DNA of 64,000 bases from G964291335 sp964291335. Lineage in GTDB: Bacteria; Chloroflexota; Dehalococcoidia; Lucifugimonadales; UBA3495. The first letter of the stretch is position 1; the number at the start of each line of letters is the position of its first letter. The stretch covers positions 2,356,001-2,420,000 of the forward strand of contig OZ219748.1 of the NCBI GenBank assembly GCA_964291335.2. The letters run 5' to 3'. Shown here piece by piece: positions 52,270-62,092 of the stretch. The translations under genes and the position numbers were made by a program. The notes below the pieces were generated by a model. That model was not told where the DNA came from and searched no databases. It was given only the letters and a program-made list of their open reading frames with translations.

Positions 52270-52914
52270 ATGACTCTGCATTACGACGCCGAAGTCCGCA
52301 TTGCCAAAATCAACATGGGCCCCTACGACAATAACGGGTACATCGTCATATGCCCGGAAACCGGCGAGGGCATCATCATCGACACGCCGGCCGAGCCGGA
52401 AAAGCTGCTTAACGCCATTGGCGACGTGGAGATTAAGGCCATACTGATTACCCATAAGCACCAGGACCACCTGCTGGGCTTCGCCGAGATTACCGGCTCG
52501 GTGGGGGCGCCGGTAGGGGTTCACGCCAACGATGCCGACGGTCTGCCCCGGCCGCCGGAAAGGGCGCTGAACGACGGCGATACCATCCGGTTCGGCAGCC
52601 TGGAAGCCCGGGCCATTTATACCCCCGGCCACACTGAAGGCGCCACCTGCTACCTGGTAGGCAAACACCTGTTCTCCGGCGACACTCTGTTCCCCGGCGG
52701 GCCGGGCAAGTCCCGCAGCCCCGAAGCGCTGCGCCAGATTCTGGACAGCATCAGCAGCAAGCTGCTGACCCTGCCCGACGACGTGGCGGTTTACCCCGGC
52801 CACGGCCCGGTGGATACCACCATCGGCGAAGCTCGCAGCCGTTACCAGGTTTATACCTCCAGAACCCACTCGCCAGACCGGTTTGGCGATATTGACTGGC
52901 TGGAAACCGAGTAG
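52270..52914 (+). CDS. metallo-beta-lactamase-fold hydrolase (glyoxalase II-like)
   Basis: A 214-residue MBL protein with a complete dinuclear site. THKHQDH is the HxHxDH motif near residue 63, TPGHTEGAT the third His, GDTLFPGGPG the bridging Asp, and YPGHGP the last His. It resembles hydroxyacylglutathione hydrolases in size and lacks their C-terminal helical domain. ATG 52270 follows GGGAGGG. It precedes an M16 peptidase gene by 53 bp on the same strand. Confidence 0.88.
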   Translation: MTLHYDAEVRIAKINMGPYDNNGYIVICPETGEGIIIDTPAEPEKLLNAIGDVEIKAILITHKHQDHLLGFAEITGSVGAPVGVHANDADGLPRPPERALNDGDTIRFGSLEARAIYTPGHTEGATCYLVGKHLFSGDTLFPGGPGKSRSPEALRQILDSISSKLLTLPDDVAVYPGHGPVDTTIGEARSRYQVYTSRTHSPDRFGDIDWLETE

Positions 52915-52967
52915 TTATGGAATGGCAAGGCCATCAGCGCCCCGGCTGACCTGCTGTAGAGGTAAAG

Positions 52968-54233
52968 ATGTACCAACGCACCGTTCTGGATAACCGCCTG
53001 CGGGTACTGACCGCAGCCTTGCCCCATGCGCCCTCGGTTTCGCTGACCGTTTCCGTTGGCGCCGGCTCCCGCTACGAACCGGACGAGCTGGCGGGGCTTT
53101 CCCACTTCCTGGAGCATCTGCCCTTCAAGGGGACAGCCCATTGGCCTACGGCCCGCCACGTCAGCGAGGCCATTGAGGGCGTCGGCGGTGTGATGAACGC
53201 CAGCACTGACCGGGAGGTTACCGTCTTCTGGTGCAAGGTGGCCCGGATTCACTTCCGCCAGGCCTTTGCCGTGCTGCTGGATATGGCGCTGCATCCCTTG
53301 CTGCACCCGGAGGAAATGGAAAAGGAACGGGAGGTCATTCAGGAAGAACTGCGGATGACCTATGATTACCCTTCCCACCGGGTTGACCTGCTCATTGATG
53401 AGCTTCTGTGGCCCGACCAGGCCATGGGGCGGGATGTGGGCGGCACCCCCCAGTCCGTAAGCCGGATTACCCTGGACGATGTTCGGGACTATATGCGGCA
53501 GCAATATAACCCGGCCAACACGGTGGTAGCCGTGGCCGGCAACATTGACCACGAAGAAGTGGTGGAACTGCTGCGGCAGGCTACCGAGGGCTGGCAGCCT
53601 TGCGCCGCCCTGGACTGGCAGCCGGTGGAAGAAAGAGAATCCCCCAGCCCGGTGGCGCGGGTGGAACAAAAACGTTCCGACCAGTCCCACATTTGCCTGG
53701 GCTTGCCGGGGCTTTCCCTCAACGACCCGGACCGCCACGCCCTGGCAATTCTCAACGGCGTCCTGGGGGATGGCATGAGCAGCCGGCTGTTCCTGAACCT
53801 GCGGGAGGAGCAGGGCCTGGCCTATGACGTTTCCAGCGCGCTGAATTCCTTCCGGGACTGCGGCTCCCTGGTAGTTTACTGCGGGGTGGAGCCGCGGAAG
53901 GCACGGGAAGCGGTGCAGGCGGTGGTCGGCGAGTTGGCAGGCATGCTCCGGCCGGTGCCGCTGCCCGAATTGAACAAGGCCAAGGAGTTTACCAAGGGTC
54001 GGCTGCTGCTGCGGATGGAGGATACCCGTTCCGTGGCCGCCTGGCTGGGCGCCCAGGAACTGTTAAGGGGCGAGGTGGCTACAGTGGAAGAAACGGTGCA
54101 GGCCATTGACGCGGTAACCGTGGCGGATGTAAGCCGGGTGGCGGCCCGGCTGCTGGAGCCGGATAAACTGCGGCTGGCCCTGGTTGGCCCCCAACGGAAC
54201 GAAAAGGCCCTGCAAAAGCTGCTGCGGTTTTAG
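52968..54233 (+). CDS. M16-family zinc peptidase (pitrilysin/PqqF-like)
   Basis: A 421-residue one-chain M16B-type metallopeptidase, the size of bacterial mitochondrial-processing-peptidase homologues. The inverted zinc motif H-x-x-E-H is LSHFLEHLPFKGTAHW near residue 46, with a distal Glu in REVIQEELRMT. The second half-domain has YDVSSALNSFRDCGSLVVYCG as a substrate-clamp region. ATG 52968 follows AGAGGTAAAG. It has no signal peptide, so a cytosolic peptidase is likely. Confidence 0.92.
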   Translation: MYQRTVLDNRLRVLTAALPHAPSVSLTVSVGAGSRYEPDELAGLSHFLEHLPFKGTAHWPTARHVSEAIEGVGGVMNASTDREVTVFWCKVARIHFRQAFAVLLDMALHPLLHPEEMEKEREVIQEELRMTYDYPSHRVDLLIDELLWPDQAMGRDVGGTPQSVSRITLDDVRDYMRQQYNPANTVVAVAGNIDHEEVVELLRQATEGWQPCAALDWQPVEERESPSPVARVEQKRSDQSHICLGLPGLSLNDPDRHALAILNGVLGDGMSSRLFLNLREEQGLAYDVSSALNSFRDCGSLVVYCGVEPRKAREAVQAVVGELAGMLRPVPLPELNKAKEFTKGRLLLRMEDTRSVAAWLGAQELLRGEVATVEETVQAIDAVTVADVSRVAARLLEPDKLRLALVGPQRNEKALQKLLRF

Positions 54234-54447
54234 CCGGCGCAGCCAGGCCCGGACGGCGCCGTTACCCTGCCGGCGGCACAAGTCGGCCGGCCCCGGTTGC
54301 CTGGCGCATTACCCCACAGCGAACGGAAAACCGGCTGCCGATACCGGCAGGGCCTTTTCCGGCCCTGACGGGCAGGGCCGCCCCCGGCCAGTCCGGAGGG
54401 CGTTTTGCGGTTGCAGACGGTCGGGTCGCCGGAATGCGCTGCCAGGC

Positions 54448-55248
54448 CTAGCCCTCGCCGGCGACGAATTCGGCGATAACCGGGTTGGTCAGGACGCCGA
54501 TGCCGGGTATTTCCACCTCTACCGTGTCTCCCGGCTGCAGGGGACGGGTTACCCCGGTGGCGCCGGAGAATACCAGGTCTCCCGGGCGCAGGGTAACCTG
54601 CTGGCTGATGCAGCTGACAATTTCCGGGAAGCTGAAGAGCATGTCCCGGGTATTGCAGCGCTGCACCTCTTCACCGTTGAGCCGTACCAGCAAGTCCAGC
54701 CTTTGGGAATCCACCTCCGTTTCAATCCACGGGCCTACCGGAGCAAAAGTATCAGCGCCTTTAGCCCGCCAAAAAGTCCAGTCATCCTTTTGCCAGGCTC
54801 GCTCGCTGATGTCGTTGCCGCAGGTATAGCCCAGAATATAATTTTCGGCCTGCTCCGGTGAAACGCGCCGGCACTGCTTGCCAATAACGGCTACCGCCTC
54901 GCCCTCGTAATGGACTTCGCCGGCGGCGTCTCGGGGAATGATGATCGGGTCGTTAATGCCGGTCAGGGCATTGCGCCCCTTGCGCCAGGGCTGGGGTTTT
55001 TCCGGCATCGGCATGGCTGCCTGGCCGAATACCGAACCAGCGTATTCCAGGTGGTCGGCAAAGTTCAAGCCCGGCCCCCATAATTCCGCCGGGTCAGTGG
55101 GCGGCAGCAGCTTCACCTCAGACAACGGGTGATGGGTATCGGTTATCCGAAAGCTGGCGTATATGCTGCCCCGTACTTCGGCGATTTCGCAATCCAGAAC
55201 AACGCCGTAAGCTACCCTTCGTCCCGCGCGGAATCTGGCAATTTTCAT
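54448..55248 (-). CDS. fumarylacetoacetate hydrolase family protein
   Basis: A 266-residue FAH-fold enzyme. Metal-binding motifs are EVHYEGEAVAVIGKQCRRV (Glu cluster), YTCGNDISERAWQKDD and WIETEVDSQRLDLLVRLNGE, followed by TLRPGDLVFSGATGV. The family opens carbon-carbon bonds of acylpyruvates or isomerises and decarboxylates hydroxymuconates. Its neighbours (convergent M16 peptidase, divergent Cas4-like nuclease) do not indicate a pathway. Complete length. Confidence 0.9.
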   Translation of the reverse strand: MKIARFRAGRRVAYGVVLDCEIAEVRGSIYASFRITDTHHPLSEVKLLPPTDPAELWGPGLNFADHLEYAGSVFGQAAMPMPEKPQPWRKGRNALTGINDPIIIPRDAAGEVHYEGEAVAVIGKQCRRVSPEQAENYILGYTCGNDISERAWQKDDWTFWRAKGADTFAPVGPWIETEVDSQRLDLLVRLNGEEVQRCNTRDMLFSFPEIVSCISQQVTLRPGDLVFSGATGVTRPLQPGDTVEVEIPGIGVLTNPVIAEFVAGEG

Positions 55249-55513
55249 CCCTGCCTCGCTTTACATAATCTAACCAAGCGTCATATTACAATATCCCGCG
55301 CCCAAAATCCATATCGCCGGGGGGCCGGTATTCCCGCCGTAAGCGGCCGGTGGCGCCTCGGAGGGCCGAAACGCAGCGGGGCCGGATGTGGCCGGCAACT
55401 CTGCCCACCATGCCAGCTGCCATTGAGCCGATGGGGGTGTTGTGATAGGCTGGAACCGGGGCAGCCGGGGTGTATCGGCTGCTCCGGTGGTAAAAGCCGG
55501 CCTGGAACGATTG

Positions 55514-56569
55514 ATGACGATGAATACAAACCGGGCAGATAGCTTATCCCGTCCGGCGGCGCGCTTTGACGCCGCCGGCAACTTGATCGTGCGGGCGTCG
55601 TCGGCCCTGGGCTGCCGCCGCGCCCTCTGGTACGGCGCTACCGGTCAGCCTATCACCAACCCGCGCCCGCCGGAATCCCTGACCGTTATGGAAGCGGGCA
55701 GCGCCCTGGAGCCGGTGGTGCTGCGGGCTATGGAACGGGCCGGCTGGCAGGTTACCCCGGCCGACGCCGCTGCGCCCCGCTCGGTTTCAGCGTCGGCCGG
55801 CCCCAACCTGGTGGTTGCCGGGCGCCCCGACGCTACCGGAGTGCACCCCCGCTCCGGTGAGGAAATGCTCATTGAGGTTAAAACCCGGGGGCCCAATGGT
55901 TACAAGCGTTGGGTAACTCTGGGGGCGGAGCGGAGCCACCCCGAGGCGGTGGCCCAGGCTGCCATCTATACCCTGGGCCTTTACCGGGAGATGCGGGACG
56001 CCGTGATTGCCACCATGGACACGGCCAGCCGGGAATGGGCCTGGGAGTGCATTCCGGCCCACCGACTGGAACGCCTGTTCCAGCATGTTTGCTCCTGGCT
56101 GGGGCAGCTTGCCGACCACCAGGCCCGCAGCGGAACTGACCCGGCAGCTTTGCCGGCGCAGGACTTCCCGCCCCAAAGCTGGCAATGCCGGAACTGTTCT
56201 TTTCTGACGGCTTGCCGACCGGAGGCGGCAGCAGCGGTGGAGGAACCGGACGACCAACCCGGCATGAACCCGGAGCCGGTGTCTGAGGCGGAAGCCAGGG
56301 CGGCCCTGCGGCAGTACGAAGAGGTTCGGGCAGCTATCAAGGAGTTGGAGGAGCGCCGGAACGCCGCCCGGGAGAAGCTCCTCGCCTGGCTGCAACAGCA
56401 AGGCGTGGCCCAGGCCACGCTGGAGGGGCCGGAGCAGACCCATACCCTCCGCATGGCGCAACGCCACTACTACCATTGCGATTACCAAAAACTCAACGAG
56501 CTGCTGGACCCGGAGACCCGGGCCGAAATCGTTACCGAAAAGAAGTCGGAGTACCTGCGTATCAATTAG
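55514..56569 (+). CDS. Cas4/RecB-like PD-(D/E)XK nuclease with iron-sulfur cysteines
   Basis: A 351-residue nuclease-type protein. Cys34 (ALGCRRALWYG) and Cys225, 228 and 234 (QCRNCSFLTACRP) form the four-cysteine [4Fe-4S] pattern of Cas4/AddB/DNA2-like enzymes. The active site is GRPDATG (Asp106) with EMLIEVKTRG (Glu121, Lys123). A coiled coil (about 265-310, AALRQYEEVRAAIKELEERR) and a small C-terminal domain ending LNELLDPETRAEIVT follow, as in phage and plasmid exonucleases. The start is ATG 55514, with weak ribosome site. No CRISPR array or cas genes are present, so it is probably a phage-derived or repair enzyme. Confidence 0.75.
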   Translation: MTMNTNRADSLSRPAARFDAAGNLIVRASSALGCRRALWYGATGQPITNPRPPESLTVMEAGSALEPVVLRAMERAGWQVTPADAAAPRSVSASAGPNLVVAGRPDATGVHPRSGEEMLIEVKTRGPNGYKRWVTLGAERSHPEAVAQAAIYTLGLYREMRDAVIATMDTASREWAWECIPAHRLERLFQHVCSWLGQLADHQARSGTDPAALPAQDFPPQSWQCRNCSFLTACRPEAAAAVEEPDDQPGMNPEPVSEAEARAALRQYEEVRAAIKELEERRNAAREKLLAWLQQQGVAQATLEGPEQTHTLRMAQRHYYHCDYQKLNELLDPETRAEIVTEKKSEYLRIN

Positions 56570-56773
56570 GACTTACCGGTAGGCCTTACCGGCTGGCGCC
56601 GGCGGGAGGCCGCCCCGGCGCCGCTGCCGTTGTTCCGTTAACGGTTCCGCCTTTCTTGCCCCTTGCCGGGCTGCCGGTTATCATTAAGGGCGGCCTTTTT
56701 ACAGCCTCGGTTTCCGGTGAAAATGCCCCGCACAGCGTATAGAAATTCTGCTTTACCCGTTTGGAGGTGTGTC

Positions 56774-58270
56774 TTGGCTCAAGTATATGACGTTATCGTG
56801 GTGGGCGCCGGCAATGCAGCCCTGAGCGCGGCGATCTCTGCCAGGGAAAACTGCGAGTCGGTACTGGTGGTGGAAAAGGCTCCGGAATATTTCCGCGGCG
56901 GCAACACCTATTTCACCGGTGGAATCATCCGCTTCGCCTTCAACGGTATCGAAGACATCAAGGCCCTTATTCCCGATATGTCGGAAACTGAAGAGAACTC
57001 CATCGAAGTAGGCCAGTACACCGAGGATATGTACTACGAAGATATGATGCGGGTTACTCACGGGCTGTCGGACCCGGAGTTGGCCCAAATCCTGGTCAGC
57101 AACTCGCACCCCACCATGAAGTGGCTTCAGGAACACGGAGTGCGCTTCGTCCTGTCCTTTGGCCGCCAGGCCTTCCGGGACGGCGATAAGTACCGCTTCT
57201 GGGGCGGCCTGGTGGTCGAGGCGGTAGGCGCCGGCAAAGGTCTTTCCGACCAGCAGTTCGACGTGGCGCAGCGCATGGGCATCGAGGTGCGCTATTCCAC
57301 CCAGGGCGTGAAGCTGCTTCAGGACCAAATGGGGCGGGTCAACGGTTTGCAGACCCTGGGCCCCAACGGCTTTGAGGATATTGCCGCCCGCTCGGTGGTG
57401 CTGGCGGCCGGCGGCTTCGAGGCCAACGCCGAGATGCGCTGCCGCTACCTGGGCCCCGGCTGGGAAACGGTTAAGGTGCGAGGCATTCCCTACAATACCG
57501 GCGACGGCATTCGCATGGCCCTGGACGTCGGGGCCCAGTCCCACGGCCATTGGAGCAGCTGCCACGCCGTGGCCTGGGATATGAACGCTCCCCCCTTCGG
57601 CGACCGTACCATCACCGAGCTGTTCCAGAAGCACTCCTACCCTTTCGGCATTATCACCAACATCAACGGCGAGCGGTTCCTGGATGAGGGGTACGATTTC
57701 CGCAATTATACTTACGTAACCTACGGACGGGCTCTGCTCAGCCAACCCCAGGGGCTGGCCTTCCAGATTTTCGACAACAAGGTGCGGCATTTGCTGCGGG
57801 ATGAGTACTGGATTCCCCAGGTAACTATGGCCGAGGCCAATACCATTGAGGAGTTGGCGGCCCGGCTGGATATTGACCCCCAGGGGCTGGCCGACACGGT
57901 TCGGGAGTATAACGCCGCCGTGCAGACCAATGTTCCCTATAACCCGACGATAAAGGACGGCCGCTGTACCCGGGGCCTGGCAGTGGACAAGACTAACTGG
58001 GCGGAAACCATCGACACGCCCCCTTACCTGGGCTTCGCCGTAACCACCGGCATCAGCTTTACCTTTGGCGGCGTGAAAATCAACCACCGGGGCCAGGTGG
58101 TAACCAACGCCCAGGACCCGATACCGGGCCTGTACGCTGCCGGCGAAATGGTCGGCGGCCTGTTCTACTACAACTACCCCGGCGGGTCGGGCCTGTCGGC
58201 CGGCATGGTCTTTGGCCGGCTGGCCGGCAGCTGCGCCGGCCAGGACGCCAACCTGCTGAAGGATATTTAG
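56774..58270 (+). CDS. FAD-dependent tricarballylate dehydrogenase-like flavoprotein (TcuA-like)
   Basis: A 498-residue flavoprotein of the fumarate reductase/succinate dehydrogenase flavin family. The FAD motif is VYDVIVVGAGNAALSAAISA, and FRGGNTYFTGGIIRFAF is typical of TcuA-like enzymes. AAGGFEANAEMRCRYLGPGW follows, and the C-terminal ending is GLYAAGEMVGGLFYYNYPGG with SGLSAGMVFGR. TTG 56774 is six bases after GGAGG; a longer frame begins at 56663. Substrates may be tricarballylate, fumarate or a related carboxylate. No iron-sulfur partner (TcuB) is adjacent. Confidence 0.87.
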   Translation: MAQVYDVIVVGAGNAALSAAISARENCESVLVVEKAPEYFRGGNTYFTGGIIRFAFNGIEDIKALIPDMSETEENSIEVGQYTEDMYYEDMMRVTHGLSDPELAQILVSNSHPTMKWLQEHGVRFVLSFGRQAFRDGDKYRFWGGLVVEAVGAGKGLSDQQFDVAQRMGIEVRYSTQGVKLLQDQMGRVNGLQTLGPNGFEDIAARSVVLAAGGFEANAEMRCRYLGPGWETVKVRGIPYNTGDGIRMALDVGAQSHGHWSSCHAVAWDMNAPPFGDRTITELFQKHSYPFGIITNINGERFLDEGYDFRNYTYVTYGRALLSQPQGLAFQIFDNKVRHLLRDEYWIPQVTMAEANTIEELAARLDIDPQGLADTVREYNAAVQTNVPYNPTIKDGRCTRGLAVDKTNWAETIDTPPYLGFAVTTGISFTFGGVKINHRGQVVTNAQDPIPGLYAAGEMVGGLFYYNYPGGSGLSAGMVFGRLAGSCAGQDANLLKDI

Positions 58271-58384
58271 GGGGCAAGAAGAACGGCGGGGCAGCTCCGG
58301 GCAAAGGACGCCAGCCGCCGGCTGTTTCAGGCGCACACGGCCGTTCCCGCCGTCAACGCTCCGATGGCCGCCGCCCCGCCAGGG

Positions 58385-59035
58385 TCAGAAAAAGTGCTGG
58401 CAGGTCGCCACTGTGCCTGCTAGCAACAGCCCGATGGCAATCCACTTGATAACGGCATAGCCGCCGGTCTTCCTGGATTGCGGTTCCTTCCGGTGTTTCT
58501 TCGGGGCCTGAAGCGTCGGCTGCCGCCGGCGGCTCGGCTGGGTGTGCCGGCGTCGGTAGCCCCGGGCAGCGTTTGTTGTTGCCCGTACCGGGCCGTTCCG
58601 ATGTTCCCACGGCGGCTGGACGTTCAAGCTGCCCCAGATTCCCAGGCGCTGTTCCTGGGCATATCGCTGCGCATGGTTAAGGCCAAGCTCTTCGCCGCCA
58701 TACTGTTCGTACCAGTGGGCGTAGCCTTTTGCCACCATAAGCAGGTTGATGGATCGGTGCCGACCATGGTTCTGGCGATAGACAATAACCACCTGGCGGC
58801 CATAGCGGTCAACGCCCACTATTTCAGCCAGCAGCGGGCCGCCGGTCACTGCTCCGGCTAATGCCGCTTTGCTCTCGCTTCCCCCGGGCTGCGAATATTC
58901 CGGCGCGTCAATGCCGTACATTCGGGCTTCAAACGCTCTGCCGGGCTTGCCGGCCGGCCCTCTGACCCGCAGCAGCAGCGAGTCGCCGTCAATAACTTCC
59001 ACCACGCTGACCGGTAGGGGCTTTCGTTCATTCAT
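58385..59035 (-). CDS. thermonuclease-family protein with C-terminal membrane anchor
   Basis: A 216-residue protein with an OB-fold staphylococcal-nuclease domain in the first 140 residues. VIDGDSLLLRVRG, RMYGIDAPEYSQPG (Arg and Glu of the active site) and IVGVDRYGRQVVIVY (second Arg) are all present. A basic linker (HTQPSRRRQPTL to KEPQSRKTGG) leads to a single C-terminal helix WIAIGLLLAGTVATC. It lacks an N-terminal signal peptide, so the nuclease domain would face the cytosol if the tail inserts as a tail anchor. Confidence 0.88.
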   Translation of the reverse strand: MNERKPLPVSVVEVIDGDSLLLRVRGPAGKPGRAFEARMYGIDAPEYSQPGGSESKAALAGAVTGGPLLAEIVGVDRYGRQVVIVYRQNHGRHRSINLLMVAKGYAHWYEQYGGEELGLNHAQRYAQEQRLGIWGSLNVQPPWEHRNGPVRATTNAARGYRRRHTQPSRRRQPTLQAPKKHRKEPQSRKTGGYAVIKWIAIGLLLAGTVATCQHFF

Positions 59036-59230
59036 GCTGACCGTATGCTGTGGAGCCGGCCCGGGATTTCAGGTCACGTCAGTAGTGCGATGCCGGCACC
59101 GGCCAGGTTAACCTGGCCTGGAGCGACAGCCCGGACGGTTTTCGGAAAAGGCTGCGCTCAGGCCGTTTATCGGCTGCCCATACGGGGCCGGGGCGGGCCT
59201 CCCCGGCTGAGCGTTCTTCCGGCTACTGAT

Positions 59231-59740
59231 TCAAGCCCCGCTGCATACCCGCAGGTAGCCCGCCTGCCCGCCGTGCTGGTTGACTTCCCACAGCAGCAGC
59301 CTGAACATATCCGCCAGGGTAATGGTCTGCCCCCAGTGGGTAGTGATTGGCGTATTCAGCAGGGCCGCATCGTCCTGCTGCGCCAGAAAAGCCAGCAGAT
59401 TGCCGCGCGCCGCGGCGGCATACGCTACCAGCAAAGCCTTGTCGGGGCAGCGCCAGGCGGCCAAATCGGCGGCGGAATAGCCAACCCCCACATCCATCGG
59501 CTCCGGAGCCATTCCCGACCGGGCCGCCCATTCCGTCACGTACGATTGGGCGCGCTGTCGGGCCAGGGTTTGCACCCACAGATCCAGCGCCCGGCCATAA
59601 TGCCACACAATAAAGCCGATTGAGTGGTATTGGCGGTCGGGACGGTATTCCAGCTCTGCCTGGGTCAACCCGTCGATGTATCGTTCCAGCCACTCCCAGA
59701 GGGTTTCAAAGGACTGCCGAATAAATTTCTGCAATGCCAT
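59231..59740 (-). CDS. DinB-superfamily protein
   Basis: A 169-residue four-helix-bundle protein of the DinB/DUF664 family, which includes thiol S-transferases dependent on bacillithiol or mycothiol. The metal-binding histidines fit WHYGRALD (near 47) and EVNQHGGQAGYLR (near 152). ATG 59740 starts the first helix directly. It lies 45 bp downstream of the S9 peptidase on the same strand, so they may share transcription. The substrate is not known. Confidence 0.83.
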   Translation of the reverse strand: MALQKFIRQSFETLWEWLERYIDGLTQAELEYRPDRQYHSIGFIVWHYGRALDLWVQTLARQRAQSYVTEWAARSGMAPEPMDVGVGYSAADLAAWRCPDKALLVAYAAAARGNLLAFLAQQDDAALLNTPITTHWGQTITLADMFRLLLWEVNQHGGQAGYLRVCSGA

Positions 59741-59785
59741 AAATCTCCGCTCCCTTGCGATAACCCGGCCGGCCCGACTGCGCCG

Positions 59786-61759
59786 TTAAAGGTGCTTTCG
59801 GAACCATGCCAGCGTCCGCGCCAGATACTCCTCCCGCAGCCTGGGGTGTCCCTGCCGGGGGAAGGAGTGGGAGCAGCCGGGAAAGCGCGCCAGCTCCACA
59901 GTTTTGCCCAACCGCTTCAATTGCACAAAATAGGCTTCGCTCTGGGCAATGGGACAGCGCAGATCCGCCTCGCCATGCAGCAACAGCACCGGCGTCTCCA
60001 CCTGAGCGGCATAGGTCAGGGGTGAACGCTCCACCAGGCGCTGAAAATCTGACGGCGGCGACCCGCCCCACTGCGCCTCGCCGAAACTGACGCCAATATC
60101 CGAAGTGCCGTACATCGCCGCCAGGTCGGTACAGGGCGCCCCGACCACAGCGGCCCCAAAGCGGCGGTCATGCCCCACAATCCAACTGGTCATAAAGCCG
60201 CCGTAGCTATAGCCGTGAACCCCCAGACGGGTTTCATCCACATAAGGCCGGGCCGCCGCCGCAGCTACTGCCGCCATCAAGTCCAGGTAATCCTCGCCGC
60301 CCCAATCCTCCAGCACCGCCTGCATAAAGTCATCCCCGTAAGTGGAAGACCCCCGGGGGTTCGCCGCCAGAACCAGGTAGCCGTTGCTGGCCAGCAGTTG
60401 CTGCAACGGGACGTAGGAATCGTAAAAGGCGCCGTTGGGGCCGCCGTGAATTTCCAGAATCATCGGGTAGCGGGCCGTTGGCTCGAAGTCGGGCGGAAAA
60501 TACAGGCGGCATTCAATCTCCATGCCGGCCCGCTCAATCGAGAACTTCTCCAGCCGGGCCGGGGGATGCTCAGCCAGATAGTCCTGGTTGTAATTGGTCA
60601 ACGTCCTTACCGACTGGCCGGGCAAGTCGAGCAGGCGCAGGTCGGCCGGCGATTCCGGCGAATTAACGACCAGGGCGGCCCGCCGGCCCGTGCAATCCAG
60701 GGAGAGGCCGCTGGCCAGCATTGCGCCGCCCGTCAGCTGCGGCGCCGTCCCGCCCGACGGAGCCACTTCGGCCAGGTAAGACTCGCCCCTGGCTTCGGCC
60801 AGGAAGCGGATGCGGTCGTCCAGGTGCCAGCGCAGCTCCGGCGTGCCGCTGATGGCCGGTATGCCCAGGGTAACGCGGAGGCAGTCATCGGTCAGGGGCA
60901 ATGGTTCCTGGCCCGGCTGCAGGATATAAAGCTGACTTTGCCACAGGCCCAGCCCATGTTTGGCCGGCGACCCGGCCGCCAGCAGTCGCTGTCCGTCGGG
61001 GGCCAAGGCCAGGGCGCCGACGGTTTCCAGTCCCTCCGACCAAAGTTCCGGCGATGTCCCCTCATTTTCCGCTGCGCCGTCGGCAGCCATTACATAAGCC
61101 TCCGATGAACTTCGGAGGTCCCGCTCCGCGCGGCGGTGGGAAACGAAGGCGATACGCTGTCCGTCGGGCGACCAGACCGGCAGCGCGTCGTCCCAGTCCC
61201 CGTCGGTCAGCTGCCGAACCTGGTCATCGGCCAGGTCAACGACGAACAGGTGAAAGTGGGCATCCCCGCGCCAGCCCAGGCCGTCGTAGCGGTACTTAAT
61301 CCGCCGGACCACCTTGACCCGGGGCCGGGCGGCGTTGGCCGCCTCCGGGTCGGCCCGGTCCGGGTCCACGTCGGCGGAATAAACCAGCCGCCGGGCGTCG
61401 GGCGACCAGGCCAGGTCGATGACGCTGCCCGGGGAGCAGGTGAGCTGCCGGGCCTCGCCGCCGCCAACGCCGATAAGCCAAATCTGCCGTGGTTCCCCTT
61501 CACCGCCCCGCAGAAAAGCCAGGGTTTGGCCGTCCGGAGAAAACCGGGGCAGCCCATCGTTTACGCCCCGGGTAAAGTCGGTTGCCGCTTCTGCCGCGCC
61601 AGGTTCCAGGCGCAGCATACGGATGCGGGAACGGCTTTCCAGGGAGTCCGGCTCTACCCAGGAATAGGTGAAGGCCAGCCGGGAGCCGTCGGGGGAGAGG
61701 GACGGTTCGGCAACCGACTTCAGGTTCCGGACCATTTCAGGGGTTAGCGGGCTGCTCAT
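59786..61759 (-). CDS. S9-family serine peptidase (prolyl oligopeptidase/acylaminoacyl-peptidase type)
   Basis: A 657-residue enzyme. The N-terminal two thirds form a beta-propeller of WD40/TolB-like repeats (SPDGSRLAFT, SPDGQTLAFLRG, SPDARRLVYSAD, SPDGQRIAFVSH). The C-terminal alpha/beta hydrolase domain has GVHGYSYGGFM (Ser518), HGEADLRCP (Asp599) and GCSHSFPRQ (His631). No signal peptide is seen, so a cytosolic oligopeptidase is likely. ATG 61759 begins MSSPLTPEMV. It leads the DinB gene. Confidence 0.92.
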   Translation of the reverse strand: MSSPLTPEMVRNLKSVAEPSLSPDGSRLAFTYSWVEPDSLESRSRIRMLRLEPGAAEAATDFTRGVNDGLPRFSPDGQTLAFLRGGEGEPRQIWLIGVGGGEARQLTCSPGSVIDLAWSPDARRLVYSADVDPDRADPEAANAARPRVKVVRRIKYRYDGLGWRGDAHFHLFVVDLADDQVRQLTDGDWDDALPVWSPDGQRIAFVSHRRAERDLRSSSEAYVMAADGAAENEGTSPELWSEGLETVGALALAPDGQRLLAAGSPAKHGLGLWQSQLYILQPGQEPLPLTDDCLRVTLGIPAISGTPELRWHLDDRIRFLAEARGESYLAEVAPSGGTAPQLTGGAMLASGLSLDCTGRRAALVVNSPESPADLRLLDLPGQSVRTLTNYNQDYLAEHPPARLEKFSIERAGMEIECRLYFPPDFEPTARYPMILEIHGGPNGAFYDSYVPLQQLLASNGYLVLAANPRGSSTYGDDFMQAVLEDWGGEDYLDLMAAVAAAAARPYVDETRLGVHGYSYGGFMTSWIVGHDRRFGAAVVGAPCTDLAAMYGTSDIGVSFGEAQWGGSPPSDFQRLVERSPLTYAAQVETPVLLLHGEADLRCPIAQSEAYFVQLKRLGKTVELARFPGCSHSFPRQGHPRLREEYLARTLAWFRKHL

Positions 61760-61975
61760 AAAGGGCGTCTCCTGCCTGGGTGATGCTTGCGCCGGTCATT
61801 GTGCGGCGGGAAAAGCGGGCAAGTCAACCCGACTGTTATTACCGTCGGGAGAGCTAACCCCGGGATAAGGCGAGCTTCCGGAAGGAAAGGCTGCGGGGTG
61901 GGTGGTGGGGGGCTTCCCTGCCGGGCTTCGGCGGTTTCAGGCCAAAGTCATCGGGCGGGCCGGTTGGGAGAAAGT

Positions 61976-62053
61976 TGGCAGGAGCGGGAGGATTCGAACC
62001 CCCGACCACTGGTTTTGGAGACCAGCGCTCTGACCAGACTGAGCTACGCTCCT
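61976..62053 (-). tRNA. tRNA-Trp (CCA)
   Basis: Acceptor AGGAGCG / CGCTCCT, anticodon stem CTGGT / ACCAG with loop CTCCAAA (anticodon CCA), T arm GGGGG-TTCGAAT-CCTCC, discriminator G, and CCA encoded. It is last of a three-gene tRNA cluster. Confidence 0.95.
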
Positions 62054-62092
62054 GCGCCGAGGCGGTAAAGGCCGGTTTTGGCCGGTCAAGAG

